64,000 bases of DNA. Origin: Acetobacteraceae bacterium (lineage in GTDB: Bacteria; Pseudomonadota; Alphaproteobacteria; Acetobacterales; Acetobacteraceae). Positions within the stretch are counted from its first letter, which is position 1. Each line of letters begins with the position of its first letter. Below the pieces are notes generated by a model. It worked only from the letters and a program-made list of their open reading frames with translations, was not told the origin of the DNA and searched no databases. Positions 35,184 through 44,644 of the stretch are shown here, one piece after another. The position numbers were made by a program, and so were the translations under genes. Location of the stretch: assembly GCA_947371015.1 (NCBI GenBank), contig CANBNK010000003.1:1-64000 (forward strand). Reading direction: 5' to 3'.

Positions 35184-36049
35184 AGGGCGAGATCCGCACG
35201 CTGGCGCAACTGTCGGCGCAGGTCACGGAATGCCCGCTCTGGGACCCCGTGCGGCAGCGGCTGCATTTCGTCGAAATCTACGCCCGCCGCATCCACACCG
35301 TGGACTGGGCCACCGGCGCCCGCCACGTCATCGAGACACCCGAGCCTGTCGCCAGCCTGGGTCTGGCGCAGAATGGCCTCCTGGTCGCCGGCCTCAGCCG
35401 CGGCGTGGCCCTGGTGGACCCCGACAGCGGCGCCTGCACGCCCCTGGCCAGCATTGACGAAGGCCCGGCCAACCGCCTGAATGACGGCCGCTGCGACCCG
35501 GATGGCCGGTTCTTCTGGGTCGGCTCCATGGTGGAGGCGCTGGATCGCCCCGGCGGCACGCTCTACCGGGTCAGCCCCGATGGCGTCGCCTCGCCGATGG
35601 TACCGGGCCTGATCTGCTCCAACGGCCTGGCCTGGAGCCCGGATGGCGCCACCATGTTCCACGCGGATTCCCGCCTCGGCACCGTCTTCGCCTACGACTA
35701 CGCCGGCGGGGAGATCAGCAACCGCCGCGTCTTCGCCGTCGCCGCCCCGGGGGAAGGCCGCCCCGACGGCGCCGCGATGGATGACGAGGGCTGCTACTGG
35801 GTGGCGCGCTACGATGGCTGGCGGATCGTGCGCCATGCCCCGGATGGCCGGGAGCTTTTCGTGCTGCCGGTACCGGTGCAGAACCCGACGATGTGCGGCT
35901 TTGCCGGTGAGGGGCTACGCACGTTGGTGTTCACCTCCGCCCGCGGCTCGCTCTCGGCGGCCGAACTGGCGGGGCAACCCCTTGCCGGAAGCGTCTTCGC
36001 GGTGGAAGTCGGCGTCGCCGGCCTGCCGGAGCCGCGCTTCCGCGCGTGA
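35177..36049 (+). CDS. SMP-30/gluconolactonase-family lactonase
   Basis: Six-bladed propeller hydrolase of about 290 residues. Metal/catalytic positions are visible: Glu in VTECPLW, NRLNDGRCDPDGRFFWVGSM, ICSNGLAWSPDG, and RPDGAAMDDEGCYW. I prefer the GTG at 35177, which overlaps the end of the oxygenase gene; an ATG at 35147 has no ribosome site. Third gene of the amidase operon, probably opening a lactone made by the upstream steps. Confidence 0.88.
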   Translation: MLKGEIRTLAQLSAQVTECPLWDPVRQRLHFVEIYARRIHTVDWATGARHVIETPEPVASLGLAQNGLLVAGLSRGVALVDPDSGACTPLASIDEGPANRLNDGRCDPDGRFFWVGSMVEALDRPGGTLYRVSPDGVASPMVPGLICSNGLAWSPDGATMFHADSRLGTVFAYDYAGGEISNRRVFAVAAPGEGRPDGAAMDDEGCYWVARYDGWRIVRHAPDGRELFVLPVPVQNPTMCGFAGEGLRTLVFTSARGSLSAAELAGQPLAGSVFAVEVGVAGLPEPRFRA

Positions 36050-36111
36050 CGTTCATCGGGTTGGTGGCGCAGGGGGCCGGCCGCCGCGCGGCTGTGCGCG
36101 CAGGCGGCAGG

Positions 36112-37422
36112 TCAGCCAGCCAGGGATACGCCGGCCAGGCGCTGGCGCAGTTCCGGGTATTCGGCTGAATGGCGCTCGATCGCCGCGCTCAGCACCTGCG
36201 GGCTCCAGCCCATCAGGTTGTCGGCCGCCTTGCGGGCCGCGACGTAGTCGGCGAAGTCCGGGTGCGGCGCCTGGATGAAGAAGCGGCTGAACAGGCTGCC
36301 ACAGCGGTCGCGGAAGGTGCCGAAGCCCGGGCGGGCGCGCAGCGCTTCATAATAGGCCCTCTGCAGGGCCGGCGCAGCACCCAGCGTCACCGCCACCACG
36401 AAGGCCCGGTAAGTGCCCAGCAACTCGTCCTTGTGCTCGCTCAGCAGGCGCAGCGCCAGCGCATGTATCTGCAGCCGGTAGCAATGGTCCAACCGGCCCA
36501 GGGCATCGCTCGGGAAGGGCGGTTCATCCTCGCCGCCCTGCCAATAGCGTCCTTCGAAATAGCCGAAGGTCAGGTAGGAGGTGAACAACTGCTCGTCGGG
36601 CCAGCCAAGTTGGGCCAGGTCAGTCTGCAGCTTGCGATACCCGCCGAAGGGCCAATCCTGCATGCGGATGCGGGCCAGTGCCGCCGGATCATCCATGCCC
36701 CGCTCGATCATATCACATAGCGAGGCGACGGGAGCAGCCGGCTCCGCCGCGGCGGGGCGGGCCAGGGCGAGAACCGCCACCAGCAGCTTAAACCAGGCCT
36801 CCACCGAGGCATCGCCGGCGTTGGAATAGGCGGCGAAGCGGTCGAGGAAACCCAGGAACAAGCCGGGGCGAAGCTGCCGGGCCGTACCGGGCAGGTCGGC
36901 ACCGCTGGCCAGGTTCACAACCAGTAGTTCCACCGGGCCGTAGGGTTGCAGCGCTCCATGCAACTCCAGCGCCTCGGCCTCAGTCACGCCGTCGTTCCGC
37001 TTATAGACGAAGATCTTCCGCCCCTCTGCCAGCTTGCGCCGGGTGGAGACGATCAAGTGCGTCATCTTTTGGTATTCGTTGGAATAAAGATCCAGCCGGC
37101 TGTCCTCGTCGGCCAGAAAGGTCCAGGCTCCACGCTTGTAGGCGGACCGCATGTCGCTGTGGAAGGCGATGCCATACGCTCTGTCCAGGACCATTTCGCC
37201 GCCGCCATAGGGCTCCAGGTTCTCGAAGTCATAGAGACCGGCGCAACGGTTCCGCAGCAGGGTGAGCAGTTCCGGGACGGATTCCGAGAAGGCCCAGCGG
37301 AACAGGTTGCTGTACTCAACCCCCCAGGCGCGCTGGAGCATGCCGAGTTCGCAATTGTCGCCCAGGCTCTCGAACTGCCGGGCAACGTCGTGGCGCCGCC
37401 CATATGTCTCGATGTCGTTCAT
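36112..37422 (-). CDS. Hypothetical protein, 436 residues
   Basis: Soluble-looking protein with a clear N-terminal pattern, FESLGDNCELGMLQRAWGVE then YSNLFRWAFSE. The SLGDNCE(F/L)G motif occurs in a group of alphaproteobacterial hypothetical proteins, sometimes near glycan genes, with loose likeness to papain-like DUF1796. The C-terminal half is helical with no motif I can name. No signal peptide or membrane segment. It stands alone between the lactonase and the DUF3126 gene. Confidence 0.65.
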   Translation of the reverse strand: MNDIETYGRRHDVARQFESLGDNCELGMLQRAWGVEYSNLFRWAFSESVPELLTLLRNRCAGLYDFENLEPYGGGEMVLDRAYGIAFHSDMRSAYKRGAWTFLADEDSRLDLYSNEYQKMTHLIVSTRRKLAEGRKIFVYKRNDGVTEAEALELHGALQPYGPVELLVVNLASGADLPGTARQLRPGLFLGFLDRFAAYSNAGDASVEAWFKLLVAVLALARPAAAEPAAPVASLCDMIERGMDDPAALARIRMQDWPFGGYRKLQTDLAQLGWPDEQLFTSYLTFGYFEGRYWQGGEDEPPFPSDALGRLDHCYRLQIHALALRLLSEHKDELLGTYRAFVVAVTLGAAPALQRAYYEALRARPGFGTFRDRCGSLFSRFFIQAPHPDFADYVAARKAADNLMGWSPQVLSAAIERHSAEYPELRQRLAGVSLAG

Positions 37423-37523
37423 CGCTTCTTGCCCCAGGGCGCCAGGCCTGCCTGGAGGCAGGAATAACGCCCTCGTCGCCTCACCGCCAGCGCTTTGCTC
37501 CCTGTCCCCAGGGGGCCGGCGGC

Positions 37524-37775
37524 TCAGTTCGGGCGGCGCTTCGGCGCGGCGGCGACCTTCGGCAGCGGCGGCAGGTCTTCCTCCAGCACGGTCAGGTGGA
37601 TGGAGTAGGAAACCTCACCCTCATCCTCATCACGGTGCAACGTGCCGATGACCTCGTCCTGCACCGCAACCTCCACCGAAAGCCCGGCGCGGGCCGGGGC
37701 CAGCAGGTTGATGCGCTCGGTGCCGAGTAGGCGGCGGAGATAGGCCTGCACGCGGTCGATATCGGCTTTGGTCAT
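37524..37775 (-). CDS. DUF3126 family protein
   Basis: Small protein of 83 residues from the ATG at 37775: MTKADIDRVQAYLRRLLGTE, then the beta-rich INLLAPARAGLSVEVAVQDE and VSYSIHLTVLEEDLP. It matches the short alphaproteobacterial DUF3126 family; function unknown. The alternative start five codons upstream is less likely. Confidence 0.82.
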   Translation of the reverse strand: MTKADIDRVQAYLRRLLGTERINLLAPARAGLSVEVAVQDEVIGTLHRDEDEGEVSYSIHLTVLEEDLPPLPKVAAAPKRRPN

Positions 37776-37907
37776 CGTGGCGGTTCCCAATGGTTTCGGC
37801 GCTTTCTATGCACCGGCGACGCAGTTGGGTCGAGGGGTTGGGCGCGCGCCGCCAGCCCCGCGACCGCCTTGGCCATATGGGGCAACGCGTGGCAACCTGT
37901 ATCGGCC

Positions 37908-38111
37908 ATGCCCACCGAAGACCCTCCGTCCACGCCGCCAAAGCCGGCTGCCCACGCCACCGGCCAGCCCACCGGCCAGGCAGCGCGGCAGGCCGCGCGC
38001 GAAGCCCGCCTGGCGGCGGCGCTGCGGGCCAACTTGCGCCGGCGCAAGACGCAGGCTCGCGCGCGGGATGAACCTGCCCCGCCGCCACCGCACCCAACCG
38101 ACGAGACCTAG
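37908..38111 (+). CDS. Small alanine/arginine/proline-rich hypothetical protein
   Basis: Open frame of 67 residues, MPTEDPPSTPPKPAAHATGQ followed by a basic alanine-rich helix and a proline tail. No ribosome site is obvious and the composition is low-complexity, so it may be non-coding. It lies between DUF3126 (opposite strand) and the tandem repeat. Confidence 0.35.
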   Translation: MPTEDPPSTPPKPAAHATGQPTGQAARQAAREARLAAALRANLRRRKTQARARDEPAPPPPHPTDET

Positions 38112-38128
38112 GCCGCAAGGCTGCTTCG

Positions 38129-38276
38129 CGGCCCACGGCGATTCCGCCTTGGCCGATCAGGCACCCGTTCCGCGAGGCCAATTCACGGCCCACGGCGCTT
38201 CCGTCTTGGCCGATCAGGCACCCGGTCCGCGAGGCTGATTCACGGCCCGCGGCGATTCCGCCTTGGCCGATCAGGC
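38129..38276 (+). repeat. 57-bp tandem repeat, about 2.6 copies
   Basis: The block containing TTGGCCGATCAGGC starts at 38149, 38206 and 38263, giving a period of exactly 57 bases; each unit also has ACGGCCCACGGCG and CCGCGAGGC. Copies differ at several positions. It ends about 110 bases before dcd and may influence that operon's leader. Confidence 0.8.
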
Positions 38277-38384
38277 TCGAGGTTGCCGCTGCCGCCCGGC
38301 TGGGCTAAGGGCTGGCGCCCTGGTTGCTGGCCGGCGCCAGCCCTTCGCCGTGCCCGCAACGCAGTCCCGAAAAGGCCGTTGCCC

Positions 38385-38939
38385 ATGCCCATCATGCCAG
38401 ACCACTGGATCCGCCGCATGGCGGCCGACCGCGGCATGATCGAGCCGTTCGTCGAGAGCCAGCGCCGCGAGGGTGTCATCAGCTACGGCCTGTCCAGCTA
38501 TGGCTACGACGCGCGCGTGGCCGACGAATTCAAGATCTTCACCAATGTGGACAACGCCTTGGTAGACCCGAAATCGTTCAGCGAAACCAGTTTCGTCACG
38601 CGGCAAGGGCCGGTCTGCATCATTCCGCCGAACAGCTTCGTGCTGGCCCATACGGTGGAATATTTCCGCGTACCGCGCGACATCCTGGTCATCTGCCTGG
38701 GCAAGTCCACCTATGCCCGCTGCGGGCTGATCGTGAACGTCACCCCGCTGGAGCCGGAATGGGAGGGCCAGGTGACGATCGAGATCAGCAACACCACGCC
38801 GCTGCCGGCCAAGGTCTATGCCAACGAGGGCATCTGCCAGTTCCTGTTCCTGCAGGGCGAAAGCGCGCCAGAGGTCAGCTATGCCGACCGCGCCGGCAAG
38901 TACATGGGCCAGCGCGGCGTCGCGCTGCCGCGGCTGTAG
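38385..38939 (+). CDS. dcd: dCTP deaminase
   Basis: Converts dCTP to dUTP for thymidylate supply. The protein is 184 residues, the usual length, starting [20 protein letters not shown]. Motifs: [20 protein letters not shown], the catalytic [20 protein letters not shown] (with the conserved glutamate in PLEPEWEGQ) and the C-terminal KYMGQRG. The upstream in-frame extension is not conserved. Followed 10 bases later by murA. Confidence 0.96.
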   Translation: MPIMPDHWIRRMAADRGMIEPFVESQRREGVISYGLSSYGYDARVADEFKIFTNVDNALVDPKSFSETSFVTRQGPVCIIPPNSFVLAHTVEYFRVPRDILVICLGKSTYARCGLIVNVTPLEPEWEGQVTIEISNTTPLPAKVYANEGICQFLFLQGESAPEVSYADRAGKYMGQRGVALPRL

Positions 38940-38949
38940 GGGCGGAAAG

Positions 38950-40221
38950 ATGGATCGCATCCGGGTACGCGGCGGGCGGCAGTTGAACGGCCGCATCGCC
39001 ATCGGCGGCGCCAAGAACGCGGCGCTGCCGCTGATGGCTGCGGGCTTGCTGACCGCAGGGCCGCTGGTGCTGGAGAACGCGCCGGACCTGGCGGATATCG
39101 CCACCATGGCCGGCCTGCTGCGCCAGCACGGGCTGGCGGTGGAGCACGATAAGGTCGCCCGCAGGCTGACGCTTTCCGGCAGCGTCAACAACCTGGAGGC
39201 GCCCTACGACCTGGTGCGCAAGATGCGCGCCTCGGTGCTGGTGCTGGGGCCGCTGGTGGCGCGCTTCGGCCGGGCGCGGGTTTCGCTGCCTGGCGGCTGC
39301 GCCATCGGCACCCGGCCGGTCGATCTGCACCTGAAGGGGCTGGAGGCGATGGGCGCGAGCATCACGCTCGACGCCGGCTACATCAATGCCGAGGCCCCGA
39401 ACGGCGGGAAGGGCCGGCTGCATGGCGGCCGCATCCTGTTCCCGCAGGTTTCCGTGGGTGCCACGGAGAACCTGCTGATGGCCGCTGCCCTGGCCGATGG
39501 CGTGACCGAGTTGGTCAATGCGGCGCGGGAGCCGGAGATCGAAGACCTCTGCGTCCTGCTCAATGCCATGGGCGCGAAGATCGAGGGCCTGGGCACCGAC
39601 CGGCTACGGATTGAAGGCGTGACCGAGTTGCACGGCGCCACCCATTCCATCGTGCCCGACCGGATCGAGGCCGGCACCTATGCCTGCGCCGCCGCCATCA
39701 CAGGCGGCGAGGTGCTGCTGGTGGGCGCCGGCATGGCGCATCTCGGCGCCGTGGCCCGCACGCTGCGCGAGGCTGGGGTGCTGATGGAGGAAGGGCCGGA
39801 AGGCGTCAGCGTCTCGCGCCTCAACGGCCTGCATGGCGTGGATGCGATGACCGAGCCCTACCCCGGCTTCGCCACCGACATGCAGGCCCAGTTCATGGCG
39901 CTGATGGCGGTGGCCGAGGGTGCCTCCATGCTGACCGAGACGATCTTCGAGAACCGCTTCATGCACGTACCGGAACTCAACCGGATGGGCGCGCGCATCA
40001 ACGTGCATGGGTCGTCGGCCATCGTCCGCGGCGTGGCGAAGCTCTCGGGCGCACAGGTGATGGCGACGGACCTGCGCGCCAGCGTTTCCCTGGTGCTGGC
40101 GGGGTTGGCGGCGGAAGGCGATACCATCGTCAACCGGGTCTATCACCTGGACCGGGGCTATGAGCGGGTGGAAGCCAAGCTGGCCGCGGTCGGCGCCGAT
40201 ATCGAACGCATTGCCGGGTGA
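38950..40221 (+). CDS. murA: UDP-N-acetylglucosamine 1-carboxyvinyltransferase
   Basis: First committed step of peptidoglycan synthesis, adding enolpyruvate to UDP-GlcNAc. The protein is 423 residues. [20 protein letters not shown] has the substrate Lys 22 in GGAKNA; the catalytic, fosfomycin-reactive cysteine is Cys 117 in [20 protein letters not shown]. Other conserved parts are [15 protein letters not shown] and [11 protein letters not shown]. Start has GGCGGAAAG upstream. Within the dcd-murA-hisG-hisD operon. Confidence 0.97.
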   Translation: MDRIRVRGGRQLNGRIAIGGAKNAALPLMAAGLLTAGPLVLENAPDLADIATMAGLLRQHGLAVEHDKVARRLTLSGSVNNLEAPYDLVRKMRASVLVLGPLVARFGRARVSLPGGCAIGTRPVDLHLKGLEAMGASITLDAGYINAEAPNGGKGRLHGGRILFPQVSVGATENLLMAAALADGVTELVNAAREPEIEDLCVLLNAMGAKIEGLGTDRLRIEGVTELHGATHSIVPDRIEAGTYACAAAITGGEVLLVGAGMAHLGAVARTLREAGVLMEEGPEGVSVSRLNGLHGVDAMTEPYPGFATDMQAQFMALMAVAEGASMLTETIFENRFMHVPELNRMGARINVHGSSAIVRGVAKLSGAQVMATDLRASVSLVLAGLAAEGDTIVNRVYHLDRGYERVEAKLAAVGADIERIAG

Positions 40222-40226
40222 AGACG

Positions 40227-40916
40227 ATGGACCTGCCTGCCTCCAACCTGACCACCAGCAGCGACCTCGGCCCCGTCATCCTGGCGCTGCCGAAGGGCCG
40301 CATCCTAAAGGAACTCGGCCCGGTGCTGGCGCGTGCCGGCATCACTCCGGCGGCGGACTGCATGAACGAGGACAGCCGCCGGCTGCGCTTCGAGACCACC
40401 GACCCGGGCCTCGACGTGGTCCGTGTCCGCAGCTTCGACGTCGCCACCTTCGTGGCGCATGGCGCGGCGCAGATCGGCGTCTGCGGCGCCGATGTGCTGA
40501 TGGAGTTCGACTACCCCGAGATCTACGCCCCGCTGGACCTGGGCATTGGCGGCTGCCGGATTTCAGTGGCCGCGCCCAAGGGCTTGGCGGAAGAAGAGGA
40601 CAGCAGCCGCTGGTCGCGCATCACCGTGGCCAGCAAATACCCCGGCATTGCCCGCAAGCACTACGCCCAGCGCGGCATCCAGGCCGAGATCGTCCACCTG
40701 AACGGCGCGATGGAACTGGCCCCGGCGCTGGGCCTGTCCAAGGTCATCGTCGACCTGGTGGATACCGGCAGCACGCTGCGCGCCAACGGCCTGGTGGAGA
40801 CGGAGGTCATCGCCCACGTCACCTCCCGCCTCATCGTCAACCGCACCGCGCTGAAGACCAGGCCCGAAGAGATCGCCGGCTGGATCAACCGCTTCAGGGC
40901 GGCGCTTGCCGCATGA
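40227..40916 (+). CDS. hisG: ATP phosphoribosyltransferase, short form
   Basis: First step of histidine synthesis (PRPP + ATP). About 229 residues, the short form that needs a HisZ regulatory subunit encoded elsewhere. Motifs: VILALPKGRILKELGPVL, QIGVCGADVLME and the PRPP loop KVIVDLVDTGSTLRANGLVE. I take the ATG at 40227; a GTG at 40218 overlapping the murA stop is also possible. ATGA-coupled to hisD. Confidence 0.94.
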   Translation: MDLPASNLTTSSDLGPVILALPKGRILKELGPVLARAGITPAADCMNEDSRRLRFETTDPGLDVVRVRSFDVATFVAHGAAQIGVCGADVLMEFDYPEIYAPLDLGIGGCRISVAAPKGLAEEEDSSRWSRITVASKYPGIARKHYAQRGIQAEIVHLNGAMELAPALGLSKVIVDLVDTGSTLRANGLVETEVIAHVTSRLIVNRTALKTRPEEIAGWINRFRAALAA

Positions 40917-42208
40917 AGACGCTGGACACGACCGAGGCGGGCTTCGAGGCCGCCTTCACCGCACTGCTGAACGAAGCGCGGGAGACCACGGCACGGGTGG
41001 ATGGCGCGGTGGCCGAGATCATCGCCGCCGTGCGCGCCCGCGGCGACGCCGCGCTGCGGGACTACACCACGCGGTTCGACCGCCATACGCCGACGACGCT
41101 GCGGATCACCACCGCCGAGATCGACGCCGCCACCGCCGGCATCGCGCCGGAGCTGGCCGCCGCGCTGGACCTGGCGGCCGAGCGGATCGAGCGTTTTCAT
41201 CGCGCGCAACTGCCCAGCGACCTGGAGTTGCCGGACCCGGCGGGGCTGACGCTGGGCATGCGCTGGAACGCACTGGATGCGGTGGGCCTGTATGTGCCCG
41301 GCGGCAAGGCCAGCTACCCGTCCTCCGTGTTGATGAACGCGCTGCCGGCCAAGGTCGCCGGCGTGCAGCGCATCGCCATGTGCGTGCCGACGCCGGATGG
41401 CGAGTTGGCGCCGCTGGTGCTGGCCGCTGCACGGCGTGCCGGCGTGACCGAGGTTTATCGCGTCGGCGGCGCCCAGGCGGTGGCCGCGCTGGCCTATGGT
41501 ACCGAGAGCGTCGCGCCGGTGGACCGCATCGTCGGGCCGGGCAACGCCTTCGTGGCGGAGGCCAAGCGCCAGGTTTTCGGCCGGGTCGGCATCGACAGCA
41601 TCGCCGGACCTTCCGAGGTGGTGGTCATGGCCGACGCCGCGCAGAACCCGACGCTGGTAGCGATGGACCTGCTGGCCCAGGCCGAGCACGACGAGAGCGC
41701 GCAGAGCATCCTCATCACCGACAGCGCCGCGTTCGGCGTGCAAGTGGCGGCGGCCGTGGAGGCCGCGCTGTCCGAGCTGCCCCGCGCGGCGATTGCCGGG
41801 GCCAGCTGGCGCGACCATGGCGCCATCATCGTGGTGCGCGACTGGGCGGAGGGCATCGCCCTGGTCAACCGCCTGGCGCCGGAGCACCTGGAGATACTGC
41901 TGCCCGACCCGGCCGCGGTCTTCGCCCGGGTGCGCCATGCCGGCGCCGCCTTCCTCGGCCCCTGGTGCCCGGAGGCGCTGGGCGACTACTGCGCCGGGCC
42001 GAACCATGTACTGCCCACCGGCCGCACCGCGCGCTTTGCCAGCGGGCTTTCGGTGTTCGACTTCCTGAAGCGGACCACCTGGGTGCAGGCCTCGGCCGCC
42101 GGCTTGGCCGCCATTGGCCCCGCCGCGGTAGCCCTGGCCGCCGCCGAGGGGCTGGACGCGCATGGCCGCAGCGTAGCGCTTCGCCTGGCCTTGAACGACC
42201 AAACTTGA
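40913..42208 (+). CDS. hisD: Histidinol dehydrogenase
   Basis: Last two steps of histidine synthesis (L-histidinol to histidine, NAD-dependent, zinc enzyme). 431 residues, normal length. Motifs: GLYVPGGKASYPSSVLMNAL, IVGPGNAFVAEAKRQVFGRV, GIDSIAGPSEVVVMAD, LLAQAEHDESAQSILIT and FLGPWCPEALGDYCAGPNHV containing catalytic and zinc residues. ATG overlaps the hisG stop. Confidence 0.96.
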   Translation: MKTLDTTEAGFEAAFTALLNEARETTARVDGAVAEIIAAVRARGDAALRDYTTRFDRHTPTTLRITTAEIDAATAGIAPELAAALDLAAERIERFHRAQLPSDLELPDPAGLTLGMRWNALDAVGLYVPGGKASYPSSVLMNALPAKVAGVQRIAMCVPTPDGELAPLVLAAARRAGVTEVYRVGGAQAVAALAYGTESVAPVDRIVGPGNAFVAEAKRQVFGRVGIDSIAGPSEVVVMADAAQNPTLVAMDLLAQAEHDESAQSILITDSAAFGVQVAAAVEAALSELPRAAIAGASWRDHGAIIVVRDWAEGIALVNRLAPEHLEILLPDPAAVFARVRHAGAAFLGPWCPEALGDYCAGPNHVLPTGRTARFASGLSVFDFLKRTTWVQASAAGLAAIGPAAVALAAAEGLDAHGRSVALRLALNDQT

Positions 42209-42299
42209 CCCCAAGGGGCGCGGCGACCATGTTCCGCCCCTTCCGACCACCTCCCGCGACGCCGCTCCGGGCCGCCGCGCCCGCCATTGAAGAGGCCTG

Positions 42300-42518
42300 A
42301 TGTCAAAAGAAGACATGATCGAGTTCAGTGGCACCGTCACTGAACTGCTGCCCAACGCCATGTTCCGGGTGAAGCTGGACAACGAACATATGGTCCTGGC
42401 GCACACCAGCGGCAAAATGCGCAAGAACCGCATCCGCGTGCTGGCCGGGGACCGGGTGAACGTCGAGATGACGCCGTATGACCTGACCAAGGGCCGCATC
42501 ACCTTCCGCTTCAAGTAG
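42300..42518 (+). CDS. infA: Translation initiation factor IF-1
   Basis: OB-fold protein of 72 residues, exactly IF-1 length: [60 protein letters not shown] and [12 protein letters not shown]. It binds the ribosomal A site in initiation. 92 bases after hisD, with AAGAGGCC upstream; followed closely by maf. Confidence 0.98.
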   Translation: MSKEDMIEFSGTVTELLPNAMFRVKLDNEHMVLAHTSGKMRKNRIRVLAGDRVNVEMTPYDLTKGRITFRFK

Positions 42519-42521
42519 GCC

Positions 42522-43151
42522 ATGCCGTCCGATGGCCAAGGGGCTGATGGGCCTGGAGGCCTGACTGAGCCGGGCGCTGACCGCCTTCCGCTGGTCCTGG
42601 CCTCCGCCAGCCCGCGCCGCCTGGAACTGCTCGCGCGCATCGGTGTGGTGCCAGACCAGGTGCTGCCGGCCGAAATCGACGAAACGCCACTGAAGGCCGA
42701 GCAGCCGCACCGGCTGGCCGCCCGCCTGGCGCGGGAAAAGGCGCTGGCGCTGGCGCCGATGGCAGCCCTGGTGCTGGCCGCGGATACCGTGGTCGGCGTC
42801 GGTCGCCGCATCCTGGGCAAACCGGCCGATGCCGCGGAGGCCCGGCGCTTCCTGGCGCTGCTGTCCGGCCGCCGCCACCGCGTCCACACCGGGCTGGCGC
42901 TGCGCCTGCCGGATGGCCGGCTGCGCGAACGCCTGGTGGAAAGCTGCGTTACCTTCCAGCGGCTGACCGACCAGCAGATCGACGCCTACCTGGCCACCGA
43001 TGAATGGCAGGGCAAGGCCGGCGCCTACGCCATCCAGGGCCGGGCGGAGGCCTTCGTGCGCTTTCTGTCGGGCAGTCATTCCAACGTGATCGGCCTGCCG
43101 CTGTACGAAACCACACAGATGCTGCGGGGCTGCGGATGGCTGCGACCATAG
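42522..43151 (+). CDS. Maf-like nucleoside triphosphate pyrophosphatase
   Basis: House-cleaning pyrophosphatase of 209 residues. LPLVLASASPRRLELLARIG carries the SxSPRR substrate motif; VLAADTVVGVGRRILGKPAD, HRVHTGLAL, and WQGKAGAYAIQGRAEAFVRF and GSHSNVIGLPLYET complete the family. The first 20 residues are an extension before the fold. The C-terminus overlaps the next gene by 16 bases. Confidence 0.93.
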   Translation: MPSDGQGADGPGGLTEPGADRLPLVLASASPRRLELLARIGVVPDQVLPAEIDETPLKAEQPHRLAARLAREKALALAPMAALVLAADTVVGVGRRILGKPADAAEARRFLALLSGRRHRVHTGLALRLPDGRLRERLVESCVTFQRLTDQQIDAYLATDEWQGKAGAYAIQGRAEAFVRFLSGSHSNVIGLPLYETTQMLRGCGWLRP

Positions 43152-44266
43152 GCAGGTCCCCGGCGGGGCTGGCCATCCGTGTCAGCGCCTCACCCGGCGA
43201 AGTCCGCACCGCGCTGTTGGACGGCGACCGGCTGCTGGAAGCATGGGTGGAACGCCCGGGCCGGCCGGATGGCGTCGGCGACCTGCACCGCGCACGCATC
43301 GCCGCGCTGGCGCCTGCCATGGCCGGCGCCTTCGTCACCCTGGCGGGGGACGAGACCGGGTTCCTGCCGGAAAGCGAGGCCTCGGCCACGCGCCAGCCCA
43401 TCGCCAAGGCGGTGCATGAGGGCCAGGTGCTGCTGGTGCGCGTCACCCGTGGCGCCCAGGGCGGCAAGGGGCCGCGGCTGACGGTGAAGCTTGGCCAGAC
43501 CACCACGGCAGCGATCCCCGGCAATCAGCCAGTGTTGCTGGCGCGCGGGCCGACCGCGGCCGAACGGCTGGCGGCGCAGCACCCCCAGGCGCCGGTGCTG
43601 GTGGACGACGCGGCGCTGCTGGCCCGGTTGCGGCTTGGCGCGCGCGCCACGCTGCTGCGCCAGGCCGCCTTCGACGACGCGCTGGAAGCGGAGTTCGAGC
43701 AACTGGCCAGCGGCGAGGTCGCGCTGCAGGGCGGCGGCCGGCTGCTGGTCTGCCCGACCCCGGCGCTGGTGGCGTTGGATGTCGATAGCGGCGGCGCCAC
43801 CCTGCCTGAAGTGAATGAGGCCGCGATGGCGGAAGCCGCGCGGCAGATCCGGCTGCGCAACCTGGCCGGCGCCATCCTGCTGGACCTGGCCGGCCTGCCG
43901 CTGAAGCGCCGCGCGGGCCTGGAAGAACCGCTGCGCCAGGCGCTGAAGACCGACCATCTGGTGCGGCTGCTCGGCATCGGGCCGCTCGGGCTGTTCGAGA
44001 TGCAGCGCCAGCGCATCCACCCGCCGCTGCATGAGGTGCTTGCCGGGCCGCTGACCCCTGGGCTGGCGGCGCTGCGGCGGGCGGCGCGGGATGCCGCGGC
44101 CCAGCCGGGGCGGCGCTGGGTGCTGACCGCGTCGCCGGCGGTGCTGGCGGCGCTGCAAGGGCTGCCCGGCGCGCTGGAGGAAGCCACGGCGGCGCTGGGG
44201 CAGCCGCTGGAGCTGGTGGCCCAACCTGGCCTGGCCTGGGGCGCCGAGACTGTGCATGCCCGCTGA
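43136..44266 (+). CDS. Ribonuclease E/G family protein (short RNase G-like)
   Basis: Endoribonuclease-family protein of 376 residues. N-terminal S1-like part ([20 protein letters not shown]), the catalytic DNase-I-like domain with the metal aspartates in [20 protein letters not shown] and [11 protein letters not shown], and [16 protein letters not shown] (FxxTR-like region). It is shorter than canonical RNase G (about 490), as in other Acetobacteraceae copies next to maf and yacG. The ATG overlaps maf; yacG overlaps its 3' end. Confidence 0.85.
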   Translation: MAATIGRSPAGLAIRVSASPGEVRTALLDGDRLLEAWVERPGRPDGVGDLHRARIAALAPAMAGAFVTLAGDETGFLPESEASATRQPIAKAVHEGQVLLVRVTRGAQGGKGPRLTVKLGQTTTAAIPGNQPVLLARGPTAAERLAAQHPQAPVLVDDAALLARLRLGARATLLRQAAFDDALEAEFEQLASGEVALQGGGRLLVCPTPALVALDVDSGGATLPEVNEAAMAEAARQIRLRNLAGAILLDLAGLPLKRRAGLEEPLRQALKTDHLVRLLGIGPLGLFEMQRQRIHPPLHEVLAGPLTPGLAALRRAARDAAAQPGRRWVLTASPAVLAALQGLPGALEEATAALGQPLELVAQPGLAWGAETVHAR

Positions 44267-44441
44267 CCCGCCCAGCCCGGCCAACCAGAAGCCCTGCCCG
44301 GTCTGCGGCAAGCCGCTGGCGCCGCAGTTCCGGCCATTCTGTTCGGCGCGTTGCCGACAGGTGGACCTCGGCCGCTGGCTGGCGGGGGACTACGCCATCC
44401 CCGCTGGCGAGCCGCTGCCCGACGAGGACGACGATGGCTGA
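44256..44441 (+). CDS. yacG: DNA gyrase inhibitor YacG (zinc-binding)
   Basis: Protein of 61 residues with the YacG zinc site: [22 protein letters not shown] (CxxC...CxxxC), followed by [16 protein letters not shown] and an acidic tail. YacG binds GyrB and inhibits gyrase. Overlaps the RNase gene by 11 bases, the usual arrangement here. Confidence 0.94.
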   Translation: MPADPPSPANQKPCPVCGKPLAPQFRPFCSARCRQVDLGRWLAGDYAIPAGEPLPDEDDDG

Positions 44442-44644
44442 GGGCACTTGGCCGTGGGGCGGCCTTACTGCCTGACAGGAGGCTCGACGCGACAATGGCG
44501 GTCTTCGTCGGCCGAGGCAACCGGAACGCGCCCCGCCGCCTGATCCACGTCGGCGGCATCGCCGACGTGGCAGCATGAGCCATCACCGCGGTAGCCACGG
44601 CGCGCGTTAACCCCCGGCTTGTCGCTTCATGCTAATCTTGGCGC

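Noticed and set aside
42229-42300. 23-codon frame between hisD and infA
   Set aside because: Plausible ATG but no ribosome site; low-complexity proline/alanine content. It may only be leader sequence of infA.
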